Source: Chloroflexi bacterium TSY | Lineage (GTDB): Bacteria; Chloroflexota; Anaerolineae; Caldilineales; Caldilineaceae | Length of the DNA: 40,583 nucleotides | Assembly (NCBI GenBank): GCA_019217005.1 | Contig: JAHBNG010000135.1 | Location: 1 to 40,583 of the forward strand | Reading direction: 5' to 3' | Shown: in pieces, positions 33,276 to 40,583 of the stretch | Layout: each line of letters starts with the position of its first letter | How positions within the stretch are numbered: the first letter of the stretch is position 1 | The notes under the pieces: generated by a model | What the model saw: the letters and a program-made list of their open reading frames with translations, nothing else | Databases searched by the model: none | Told to the model about the DNA's origin: nothing | Made by a program: the position numbers and the translations under genes

Positions 33276-34820
33276 CTCGATAGTTGTGAAATGAAGGTTT
33301 TCCAATTTTGACAAAAGAGACAAAAGTCATCTCAATAGATTGCATCAAGAAAAAAGTGCAGAAAAGGAGCCATCAAGATGCAATTGCCGATAGTAAATGT
33401 AGCGCCACTGGTCAAGGAGCATAGCGAAACCTTTCGTTCAGTATTTGCCAATCGTAAACAGTTTCGCCACTTTGAAAACTATCTGACGGGTCTGATGGTC
33501 TTGGACAACAAAAGCATGGCAAATATTGCCCGTTGCATTCTAGATAGTGCAGATAAGACGAATGTATCACGGTATCTGAGTGAAGCTCCTTGGCGAGCCG
33601 AAAAACTCAATGATGAGCGTATAGTCAGAGACAGCACAATACCAACGTTCAGAGTCAGAATCGGTATTAGCGATTGACGATACACTATGTGAACATGTGG
33701 GAAGTCTGTTCGAGTATATCGACACCCACTACAATCATAGCAATGGTCAGCATCCACTGGCTCATAACTTAGTCACAAGTCACTATGTCAGTGGCGCTAT
33801 CCGTTTTCCGGTCGATGCAAGTATCTACCGACGGTACGAAGAGTTTACCGACTGGGAAGCATTTGTGGAAAAAACATTTCCCAGTGACCGAGATTCCCAA
33901 GAAAAAGAAAGAACGAACCGCTTTTCATAAACGAGTGGATAGCCACCTATTAACTGACCCCGCCTTTCGAGAGCGAGACGAAGCGTTTAAGACCAAGATA
34001 ACCATTGCCAGTGAACTGGTTGAAAAAGCTGTTGAACGAACCCTTATCTTTGGTTGGGCTCTCTTCGATGGTTGGTATCTCGCTCCAGATTTTCTAGCTG
34101 TACTCGATCGTCTGAATAAAGATTGGATCAGCATCTTGAAGTGCAATCGCAATCTGGAGACAAATAGTTTTCGTTTGCGGGATGAAGATGGTCAGCCGAT
34201 AACTTTCGAGGGGCCACATATTAAAGTCAAAGAGTTGGTCCCCTACATCCCCCCCAGAATGCCTACAAGCCTGTCACCATTGATGGTCGTACTTACTACA
34301 CCTTTACCATGACTGTGCGTATCCCTTCTATCGGCAAGGTACGCATCGTGATTAGTTTTGATAATCCTGAATTGCAAGACAATTATGCCGTTTTAGTGAC
34401 CAATCGCACCGACTGTAATGCCAAACGCATTCTCTCGATTTACCTGCTTCGTTGGCCTATCGAGACGGTTTATCAGGATGGTAAACAACTGCTTGGTCTT
34501 GATGAATATTGCATGCGAACTGCCCACGCCTTTCAAAAAACATTGGTCTCTGGTCTTCGTGGCTTATTCTCTCTTGCACCTTGATTGTTTGGGACCATCA
34601 TTGGCTAAAACTCAATTCTCGCCCAGCAAATCCCTTGGTGAGGCTACCCGGCAGCAAACTCAGTCACTGATTCAAGATCTCATCTTGACGGCTCATGATG
34701 CCTTGAATGACGGACAGGAGATTGCGGAGGTCTTCGCTACCCTTTTCGCCAAACGGCAGGTCTGCTCTGCTTAATTTGACTTTGTCAAATCTGGCACCTG
34801 CTCAAAATACAACTATCGAG
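33276..34820 (+). mobile_element. IS701/IS4-like insertion sequence, 1545 bp, 7-bp target duplication
   Basis: The terminal inverted repeats start CTCGATAGTTGT at both ends (33276-33287; 34809-34820) and continue imperfectly to a shared TTTGACAAA. TAAGGAG flanks it at 33269-33275 and 34821-34827. It lies in the NUDIX gene in the same orientation. Confidence 0.85.
33378..34774 (+). pseudogene. IS701/IS4-like transposase, at least four frameshifts
   Basis: Five overlapping frames form one protein: FRHFENYLTGLMVLDNKSMA (frame from 33378), SESVLAIDDTLCEHVGSLFE (from about 33660), PVTEIPKKKKERTAFHKRV (from about 33870), QNAYKPVTIDGRTYYTFTMT (from about 34255) and FKKHWSLVFVAYSLLHLD (from about 34540). 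The second, third and fourth breaks sit at A6, C7 and A6 runs. Candidate catalytic residues remain: D in LAIDDT, D in LFDGWYLAPDF, E in RWPIETVYQDGKQLLG. It cannot produce active transposase by simple translation. Upstream, 33032-33230 is a gene-free stretch with a 10-bp inverted repeat (33091-33100 and 33152-33161). Confidence 0.8.
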
Positions 34821-35552
34821 TAAGGAGTACACAGGTGAGATTGTTCCATATGGTTGTGTAACAAGAGGTTTAGCTCATAGCACAGCAAAGATTCCACATG
34901 CCACGGTCCAAATTATTCCTATTCGTTACAATACCAGAAATGTCTTTATTCATAAAAGATCTGAAGTTGTGCGAACTTCACCAGGGCTGTGGGATATTTT
35001 TGGTGGGCATATTAGCTTTGAGATGTGGATGTTATCATCTCCGCTTGCAGAAGCTTCACTGATTACAGCAATTCGAGAAGCTCAAGAAGAAATACTTATA
35101 ACTGTTGATGGGAAGCCCCATATATTTCAGGAAAGCGATTTTCGACAAATAGGTCAAGTAGGACAGTTCCAGTGTCGTGAAGAGCGTAATGTGGAATACT
35201 CTACAGCTTTTGTTGTGTGCATCAATCCAGATAAGGATTTCAAAGAAAGCCCTTTTGAGAGAAAGCAAGAAGGTCAGACTGAGTGGTTGGAAGTCGAGGA
35301 GATAGAGTGGCATGAACTCTTGAAGGCTTACAAGTCGGATCTATACAAAAATGTAGGGTTTGCTGATGGTATCTCTCGAATTCTCAAAGAAGCAATAGAT
35401 GAGTCATCGGAAGTTTATCAGCAAATCGAAACTGCAATAGATCAATATAACCGTAATAATCGGCTCTCATCCGTAGAAACCCACGCTTAAGCTGGAGAGC
35501 AGTTACCCGGATTGACTTTCACGTTTTGTTGCAACCATAAGGATGGAAAATC

Positions 35553-36641
35553 TCATCGCCAAGGCGGTTCAATCTTTAAAGATCGATCCTGTATCGGCAA
35601 ATCGACTCGGACATTCCCGCGTCGGTGCGATTCTCGCATGGCAATCGCGATTTCGAGCGCCTCTCTGCCAAACTCACCGGGGCAAAGCGGCTCTTCTCCC
35701 GTGTCCAGGCAACGGCAGATCTGTTCGATGGCATCCACCATAGAACTGCGCGGATGCCAGGGTCCTGGAAACTGGCGCTGGATGAGTTCTTCGGTCTCTG
35801 GATGTTTACTCCACAGTTCAAATTGAGAATGTGAGAACCGAGTGACGATGCGCCCACCCACACCAACAAATTCCAGCGTCCAAGGATATCGGGTCCGTTC
35901 CGCATGTGTATTCATGAAGGCGCGCACACCGTTTTCATAAACGATGTAGCCAGAACCGGCCAGATCAAAATCAGCGGTCGCTTGCTCGTCATCATCCATG
36001 TCGCCAAAGACCCATTTGGCGGGTGCGCCAGCAAATAGGCGAAAGAGGGCCAATGTGTGGCTCTGAAGATTGGAAAGGCTTCCGGGGCTATGACAGATCA
36101 TGGCGCGGAGTCTGCCGATCTCTCCCTGTGTGATCAACTCGCGCGCGCGGGTGTAATAGCGATACCAGTTGAGATGGCAGGCGATGGCAAGCAGCGTACC
36201 GTGCTCCTTGCATGCCTCGACCATGGCGTCGGCTTCTTGTAGGCTGCAACACATGGGCTTGGTGGCATAGATCGCGGGAATCTTCATTTGGGCCAAGGTG
36301 AGTACGATCTCTGCGCGCGGTTCGGGGCGTGTGGTGACACAGACTAGATCCGGCTTTTCTTTTTCGACTAGCTCGCGGTAGTCAGTATATAGCCGATCGG
36401 TTCCCCAGCGGCGGCGAAAGTCGGTCAGCTTTTTTGGGTCACTATCGGCTGCGGCGACTAATTCAACACCGCGGGATTCGATCAGCGCTGGGGCGTGCGC
36501 CCATGGCCACGGATAGCAAGGTTGCCCAATATGTTCGTCATCGATGGTGCTGCCCATGCGTCCACAGCCGATGACCGCGGCACGATAGGTCTTTTGGGGT
36601 CGCGTCTCTTTAACGACTTTGAAGGCTTCTGGTTTGGTCAT
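35553..36641 (-). CDS. Gfo/Idh/MocA family NAD(P)-dependent oxidoreductase
   Basis: 362 aa. The Rossmann motif is AAVIGCGRMGS (residues about 21-31), LVAAADSDPKKLTDF contains the acidic residue after strand 2, and DLVCVTTRPEPRAEIVLTLA is family-typical. The usual EKP is present as TKPM (ATKPMCCSLQEADAMVEACK), followed by ACHLNWYRYYTRARELI. Such enzymes oxidise sugars or inositols or catalyse related redox steps. It lies 38 bases after the split SDR gene and ends 62 bases from the end of the convergent NUDIX gene. With the sulfatase and SDR it forms a probable operon for degrading a sulfated or substituted sugar; the substrate is not deducible. Confidence 0.87.
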   Translation of the reverse strand: MTKPEAFKVVKETRPQKTYRAAVIGCGRMGSTIDDEHIGQPCYPWPWAHAPALIESRGVELVAAADSDPKKLTDFRRRWGTDRLYTDYRELVEKEKPDLVCVTTRPEPRAEIVLTLAQMKIPAIYATKPMCCSLQEADAMVEACKEHGTLLAIACHLNWYRYYTRARELITQGEIGRLRAMICHSPGSLSNLQSHTLALFRLFAGAPAKWVFGDMDDDEQATADFDLAGSGYIVYENGVRAFMNTHAERTRYPWTLEFVGVGGRIVTRFSHSQFELWSKHPETEELIQRQFPGPWHPRSSMVDAIEQICRCLDTGEEPLCPGEFGREALEIAIAMRESHRRGNVRVDLPIQDRSLKIEPPWR

Positions 36642-37411
36642 TTTAAATTATGCCAATTGCGGTTGCATCTCGATACCAATCATCCTCGTCCGATGTAGGG
36701 CATCTTTGTCGCCATGATCGTCATAAACTGCACGTTTGTATCAAGGGGGAGACTCGCCATGTACACCACGGCTCGCGCGATATCATCGGTCGCCATTCTC
36801 GGTTCAATCGCAACGCCTCCACTCGCCTGGGGTCTCTCCATGTTCGTTCCCTCGTTCGGGTTGATTGATGCGTTGCCAATGTCGATCTGCCCGCAGGCGA
36901 TATCATACTTGCGCCCATCCAGAGAGGTTGCTTTGGTGAGTCCCGTCAACGCATGTTTGGTGGACGTATAGGGGGCTGAGTTGACGCGGGGTACATGCGC
37001 CGACACGGAGCCGTTATTGATGATACGCCCGCCCCTTGGATCCTGACTCTTCATGATCCTGAAGGCTTCCTGCGTGCACAGAAATGTGCCGGTCAGGTTG
37101 GTGTCAACGACGGCCGTCCATTGCTCGTAGGTCAATTCTTCCAGAGACACACCTGGTGCACCAATCCCCGCGTTATTGAATAATAAATCGAGCCGACCAA
37201 AGGTTTCTTTCGTTTTCGCAAACAAGTCTCGAACATCTGTGGAATCTCTCACGTCCGTCGGTACGATCAGCGTATGCGAGTTGGCCACTCCCGCCTCTTT
37301 AACGGTGGTCTTCAAAGCGTCTAAGAAGGTGTATTAAAAGATCTGAAAAGGAATGAGACTTCCAGACAGGCTAAGTAAAATAAACTCCTCAAACGAAAAA
37401 AAACAGCTACG

Positions 37412-37499
37412 GCAAAAGTCGGGTACAAAAAATGACCATAAGGGGTGAAATCCTAGAGCAGCCCTCTGTTTGCATGAAAAATTTGTACCCGACTTTTGC
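37412..37499. repeat. Perfect 18-bp inverted repeat inside the IS5 leader
   Basis: GCAAAAGTCGGGTACAAA (37412-37429) is exactly complementary to 37482-37499, and weaker pairing extends outwards (CAGCTAC.../...GCTACTG). The hairpin ends 34 bases before the transposase ATG and could block read-through transcription or translation, or be a nested short element. Confidence 0.65.
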
Positions 37500-37532
37500 T
37501 GCTACTGAAAAAAAGAAGAATGAGGAGAGAAA

Positions 37533-38339
37533 ATGAGTCGAGAAGCCTACAGTACAGATATGAACGAGATAGAGTGGCAGATAATAGAGCCACTGATTCC
37601 ACCAGCCAAGACGGGCGGACGTCCCCGAGACGTCGATATGCGAGAGGTGATTAATGGCATCTTCTATGTGCTGCGAGGGGGCAACGCCTGGCGCATGATA
37701 CCACACGACCTGCCGCCCTGGTCGACGGTCTATGGCTACTTCAACCGCTGGAGCAAGGCAGGCATCTGGGAAAAGATGAATGATGCCTTGCGGGAAGCGG
37801 TCCGCATCCTGGCTGGACGAGAAACCGAACCGAGTGCTGCCATCCTGGATAGCCAAAGTGTCAAAACGACTTCGGTTGCGGGTGAACGAGGCTATGACAG
37901 CGCCAAGAAGGTCACCGGACGCAAGCGTCACATTCTGGTTGACGTCATGGGCTTGCTCCTCCTTGTTCATGTCCACAAAGCTAGCATTCAAGAGCGAGAT
38001 GGAGCCAAATCTCTCCTGAAGCGTCTCAAGCAGAAGGGCTTCCAACAACTCGCTCTCATCTGGGCCGATGGCGGTTACTCCGGTCAACCCATGATCGACT
38101 GGGTCTTCAACCTTGCTGGTTGGCTTTTCCAAGTCGTCACGCGTTCTGATGACGCTCAAGGCTTTGTCCTCTTGCCCCGTCGATGGGTCGTTGAGCGCAC
38201 CTTTGCTTGGCTCGGCAACTATCGGCGGCTTAGCAAGGACTATGAAGTCTTGCCTCGCAACAGCGAAGCCATGATTTATGCCGCTATGGTCCATATCATG
38301 CTCCGTCGCCTCAGCAACGACCCGGCTCTCGCTCTTTAA
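37533..38339 (+). CDS. IS5-family transposase, intact
   Basis: 268 aa with GAGGAGA before the ATG. The N-terminus EWQIIEPLIPPAKTGGRPRD then GIFYVLRGGNAWRMIP is the IS5 (IS427-like) entry domain. The DDE triad is D in AAILDSQSVKT, D in LIWADGGYSG and E in WVVERTFAWLGNYRRL with the trailing R/K. Many IS427-group elements need a -1 frameshift between two frames; here the protein is one continuous frame. It is the only undamaged transposase in the window and so the best candidate for a currently mobile element. Confidence 0.9.
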   Translation: MSREAYSTDMNEIEWQIIEPLIPPAKTGGRPRDVDMREVINGIFYVLRGGNAWRMIPHDLPPWSTVYGYFNRWSKAGIWEKMNDALREAVRILAGRETEPSAAILDSQSVKTTSVAGERGYDSAKKVTGRKRHILVDVMGLLLLVHVHKASIQERDGAKSLLKRLKQKGFQQLALIWADGGYSGQPMIDWVFNLAGWLFQVVTRSDDAQGFVLLPRRWVVERTFAWLGNYRRLSKDYEVLPRNSEAMIYAAMVHIMLRRLSNDPALAL

Positions 38340-38573
38340 TTCTCTTGCCCAATACTTTTAAAACACCTTCTAACCGCCGTCCAGCGAGGGTAACAAAATA
38401 TCCCTCTCGCAAAAGCGCTCTCGCTGTTCTTCGGCCGATGTTCGAGCCTGCCCCTGTAACAACCGCCACTTTGGTACCTGAACTCATGTTTACGCCTCCT
38501 GTTTATTCTCATCTGTGAGCGAGTGAAGTATATCGCGCCGTTTCGAGATCATCCTCACGCAAATACCCTCCAT

Positions 38574-40034
38574 TCAACCTTTCAGCCACCAGCCACCGTA
38601 GAGACTGATACTAGATGCGAGCCAATCATCCAAGGTCCGCTGTAGACGCTGGCGGGTTCCTTGATGGCTGGAATCGCTCCACAGGTTGACCGTTTCGTTG
38701 GGGTCCGATGTGAGATCGAACAGCTGTCCCTCGTCCATTCCCCGATAATCCACCAGCTTGTAACGTTCATCTCTCACCATGTAGAGGTAGCCCACGTTCT
38801 GCAGCATGAGGTCTGGTGCGTGTTCGGAGAAGACATAACGGTGCCGCTCAGTCTCAATTTCACCCTCATTTTTCAGGAAAGGGAGCAAACTTTGCGCTTC
38901 CATTGGCGTGGTGGGTTCCGCACCAGCGAGATCCAGGATAGTCGGCCCGATATCAAACCACTGGGTGAGTGCATCCACCACACGGGATCCCTGATATCGC
39001 TTGGGTGACCAAACCACTAGAGGCACGCGGACAGAGGAATCGTACATGTTCCACTTCTCCACCAGTCCATGATCGCCGAGACAGTCCCCATGGTCGGACG
39101 TAAAGATCACCACAGAATTCTCCAGCATGTCCCGCTGCTCCAGAGCCTCCAGAATACGACCGACCTGTTCATCGATCATAGTCATGTTGGCCAGATAGTA
39201 GGCCCGTTGCCGCTGCCGCTGTTCGTCGGAGGCCAGCGGGTCGAAATCAATGGAGTCGGCCTTGCGATCCGCTATGCGGGCGCGCAACGACTTTAGCGTT
39301 TCCGGTTGCCCTGCCATCTCCGCTTCCGTCACCGGCAGAATCTCCAGGTCGCGCTCCATATAAGGTTTCACATAACGCTCAATCGGATCGAACGGAGGAT
39401 GCGGACCGGGAAAGCCAACCTGCAGAAACAGCGGCTCTTCCATCTCATTGGGCGCCTTGTCGATCCACCGAAGAGCCAAATCGCCCGTGAACACATCCGG
39501 ATGCAAATTCTCAGGCAGCTTCCATTCGAAGCAGCCTTGTCGCTCGCGCGCATCGGGCCAGGCCATGTAAGCTTCCTTCTCTGGACGTTCAAAACCCTGC
39601 ACCGCCAAGGCTTTGTCCCACTCGTCATCAAAGACGTGGGGGTTGCCGCTCCAAAGGGGCTCCGCCAGACGCCGTTGCTTGTTCTCCACCACAAACCGTT
39701 CGTGGAATCCATGCATATTGCTGTACGGATCGGCGTGCATTTTTCCTATATTGACGCAGTAATAGCCAGCTTCCCGCAGGTCCTGGACCCAGATCCGCGG
39801 CCAGGGGTCGTTGTTGCGCTGGACTCCGCTGTTGTGTGGAAAGTGCCCAGTAAACAAACTAGCTCGCGATGGACCACAGGATGGTGAGTTGACATGGCAT
39901 TGCGAAAAAGCAACGCCCTCGTTCACCAGTCGATCCAGATGGGGCGTATCCACATGTGAATACCCAAGCGCCCCGATCGTTTCGTACCGTTGCTGGTCAG
40001 TGATAATCAAGATGATGTTTGGTCGATCATTCAT
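38574..40034 (-). CDS. Sulfatase (arylsulfatase/choline-sulfatase family)
   Basis: I use the ATG at 40034 (MNDRPNIILIITDQQRYETI); a GTG further up would add 16 unusual residues (GSCCGG). The formylglycine motif is CGPSR (C53-R57) in NSPSCGPSRASLFTGHFPHN, which the anaerobic or aerobic maturase system would convert. Metal ligands include D13 and TSDHGDCLGDHG near the middle-late part. It ends with YKLVDYRGMDEGQLFDLTSD then PNETVNL, typical of the family. 486 aa, no signal peptide seen, so it probably acts on an imported sulfate ester. It is the first gene of the operon with the split SDR and the Gfo/Idh/MocA enzyme. Confidence 0.9.
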   Translation of the reverse strand: MNDRPNIILIITDQQRYETIGALGYSHVDTPHLDRLVNEGVAFSQCHVNSPSCGPSRASLFTGHFPHNSGVQRNNDPWPRIWVQDLREAGYYCVNIGKMHADPYSNMHGFHERFVVENKQRRLAEPLWSGNPHVFDDEWDKALAVQGFERPEKEAYMAWPDARERQGCFEWKLPENLHPDVFTGDLALRWIDKAPNEMEEPLFLQVGFPGPHPPFDPIERYVKPYMERDLEILPVTEAEMAGQPETLKSLRARIADRKADSIDFDPLASDEQRQRQRAYYLANMTMIDEQVGRILEALEQRDMLENSVVIFTSDHGDCLGDHGLVEKWNMYDSSVRVPLVVWSPKRYQGSRVVDALTQWFDIGPTILDLAGAEPTTPMEAQSLLPFLKNEGEIETERHRYVFSEHAPDLMLQNVGYLYMVRDERYKLVDYRGMDEGQLFDLTSDPNETVNLWSDSSHQGTRQRLQRTLDDWLASSISLYGGWWLKG

Positions 40035-40281
40035 AACGATAAGGTTGTGTGCATCTTTGCTTCCTCCACAGCATGAACCCACTGCTGAAATTTTGAACTG
40101 ACTTCGATCAAACGACTGATGGGATTAGACTTCTGTGACAATGTAGGACAAAATAGTCGCTAGATATCGTCAAACCTCATGGGAACGGTATGTGCAAGAT
40201 GTAAATATATGTATGTGCTGACCTTAGATTAGATGTATACGTTTTGCGAAACGGAAAGGAGATTGTATAGCACATTATAAT
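40035..40281. other. Gene-free upstream region of the sulfatase
   Basis: No open frame with a ribosome site is visible on either strand. The composition is AT-rich and may contain the sulfatase promoter on the minus strand, but I cannot pick convincing -35/-10 boxes. Confidence 0.4.
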
Positions 40282-40363
40282 AGGGAGTATACCACAAATT
40301 GTGTAAAAGCCGCTTGGTCTCTCTAAGAAAAAACGAATTTATACACAATTTGGGATACTACCT
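40282..40363. mobile_element. 82-bp MITE-like inverted repeat
   Basis: The ends 40282-40307 (AGGGAGTATACCACAAATTG...) and 40338-40363 are complementary apart from one substitution and two small indels; both contain the core AAATTGTGTA. It resembles a pair of IS ends, possibly IS256-like from memory, with no transposase between them. Confidence 0.5.
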
Positions 40364-40365
40364 TT

Positions 40366-40532
40366 AATAGAGACACCACTTAAACTTTGGACAATTATAC
40401 TTTGCTCTGTATGAAAACCATAGTTTGTTCTCTCTAGTAGTGCTCTCGAAAACTACGGTCTTCATCACAACCGCACGATAGAACGTTTTCTGTCGAGGAA
40501 CAATTGCTCGAAGTTTAAATGATGTGGCTATA
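40366..40532. mobile_element. MITE-like inverted-repeat element B (167 bp)
   Basis: The arms 40366-40396 and 40502-40532 are complementary at 23 of 31 positions. Over the outer 24 bases they align without gaps to the arms of element A at 31788-31882 (for example 20 of 24 identical between its right arm and the left arm of A). It directly abuts the 82-bp element. The remaining bases to the window end show no gene. Confidence 0.6.
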
Positions 40533-40583
40533 AGGCCAATCCAAAAAATAAAATATACGCGAGAAGGTGTTAAACTAGCTCTC

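Larger units (their letters stand above)
33231..35490 (+). pseudogene. NUDIX hydrolase gene split after codon 15 by an IS
   Basis: The first 15 codons (33231-33275, MEEFFLIVGPKDTKE) are preceded by AGGAGAGG. Skipping the IS and the second TAAGGAG copy, the frame resumes at 34828 with YTGEIVPYGCVTRGLAHSTA and continues without a break to 35490, giving 235 aa. The NUDIX fold is indicated by LWDIFGGHISF and, after an insertion, AIREAQEEILI, the REUxEE metal-binding helix. The early part (VFIHKRSEVVRTSPGLWD) resembles NUDIX proteins of the isopentenyl-diphosphate isomerase type. The substrate is unknown. The IS leaves only an N-terminal stub, so the gene is inactive as sequenced unless translation restarts downstream. 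Confidence 0.85.
37325..38370 (+). mobile_element. IS5-family insertion sequence, 1046 bp, TAA target duplication
   Basis: The ends read GAAGGTGTATTAAAAGATCT (left) and, complementary, GAAGGTGTTTTAAAAGTATT (right). TAA flanks it at 37322-37324 and 38371-38373 (a TA duplication with an asymmetric end is an alternative reading). It carries an intact transposase and an internal inverted repeat. Confidence 0.87.
36680..38487 (-). pseudogene. SDR oxidoreductase gene split by an IS5 element
   Basis: The N-terminal 39 codons start at 38487 (AGGAGGCG upstream): MSSGTKVAVVTGAGSNIGRR with the TGxxxxIG cofactor motif. The rest runs from 37321 to 36680 with LFNNAGIG, a serine in NNGSVSAHV and YTSTK. Removing 37325-38370 and one TAA copy rebuilds [20 protein letters not shown] in frame and a 252-aa protein of normal SDR length. 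Before insertion it would have been the middle gene of the sulfatase-SDR-Gfo/Idh operon. The intact 5' and 3' parts show no other damage. Confidence 0.87.

Noticed and set aside
40035..40082. Upstream GTG start of the sulfatase adding GSCCGG residues
   Set aside because: The family begins right at RPNIILIITDQQ; the GGAGG there is too far from the chosen ATG but also does not fit the GTG.

Overview
The window looks like a chromosomal accessory region of a free-living heterotroph, most likely a filamentous Chloroflexota (Caldilineae/Anaerolineae style). This is an inference from three things: CUT1 sugar transporters lacking a local ATPase, a very large SARP-type regulator (winged helix, BTAD, NTPase and TPR), and intergenic hairpins built from iterated words. 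There is no rRNA, tRNA or CRISPR array.

Region 1 (1-7.2 kb, + strand) is an acetoin/2-oxoacid dehydrogenase locus: a VOC protein (5' end outside the window), E1 alpha and E1 beta (AcoA/AcoB-like), an unusual E2-like protein (lipoyl domain, two peripheral-subunit-binding domains and an alpha/beta hydrolase in place of the acyltransferase), an AcoX-type kinase homologue, an acetoin/butanediol-reductase-like SDR and a second SDR. No E3 is present.

Region 2 (7.2-11.9 kb, + strand) is a CUT1 sugar-uptake operon behind a perfect consensus sigma-70-type promoter: Tat/lipoprotein binding protein, two permeases, and an extended SDR of the epimerase type.

Region 3 (11.9-25.6 kb) is patchy. It holds a TctC-like fragment, a membrane-anchored peptidase-MA-like protein, two members of a small RLW-motif family, lipoproteins, a TPR relic, an IS630 element with two frame changes, a PhyH dioxygenase next to a 1130-aa SARP regulator, a beta-lactamase-fold remnant lacking its nucleophile, and an AAA ATPase of the DUF234 type.

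Region 4 (25.6-40.6 kb) carries a second CUT1 operon (- strand), a divergent serine hydrolase, and a sulfatase-SDR-Gfo/Idh/MocA operon. Three host genes here (MDR oxidoreductase, NUDIX hydrolase, SDR) are each split by a different insertion sequence with an exact target duplication. In silico removal of the element plus one duplication copy restores an uninterrupted reading frame in all three, so the insertions look recent. All four IS in the window have transposases on the + strand. All four change from purine-rich to pyrimidine-rich along the coding strand, and three of the four transposases are frame-broken, mostly at homopolymer runs. Short non-autonomous inverted-repeat (MITE-like) elements accompany them.

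Taken together, the window combines carbohydrate uptake and oxidation, acetoin-type C4 metabolism and sulfate-ester removal, overlaid by an apparently recent IS expansion.
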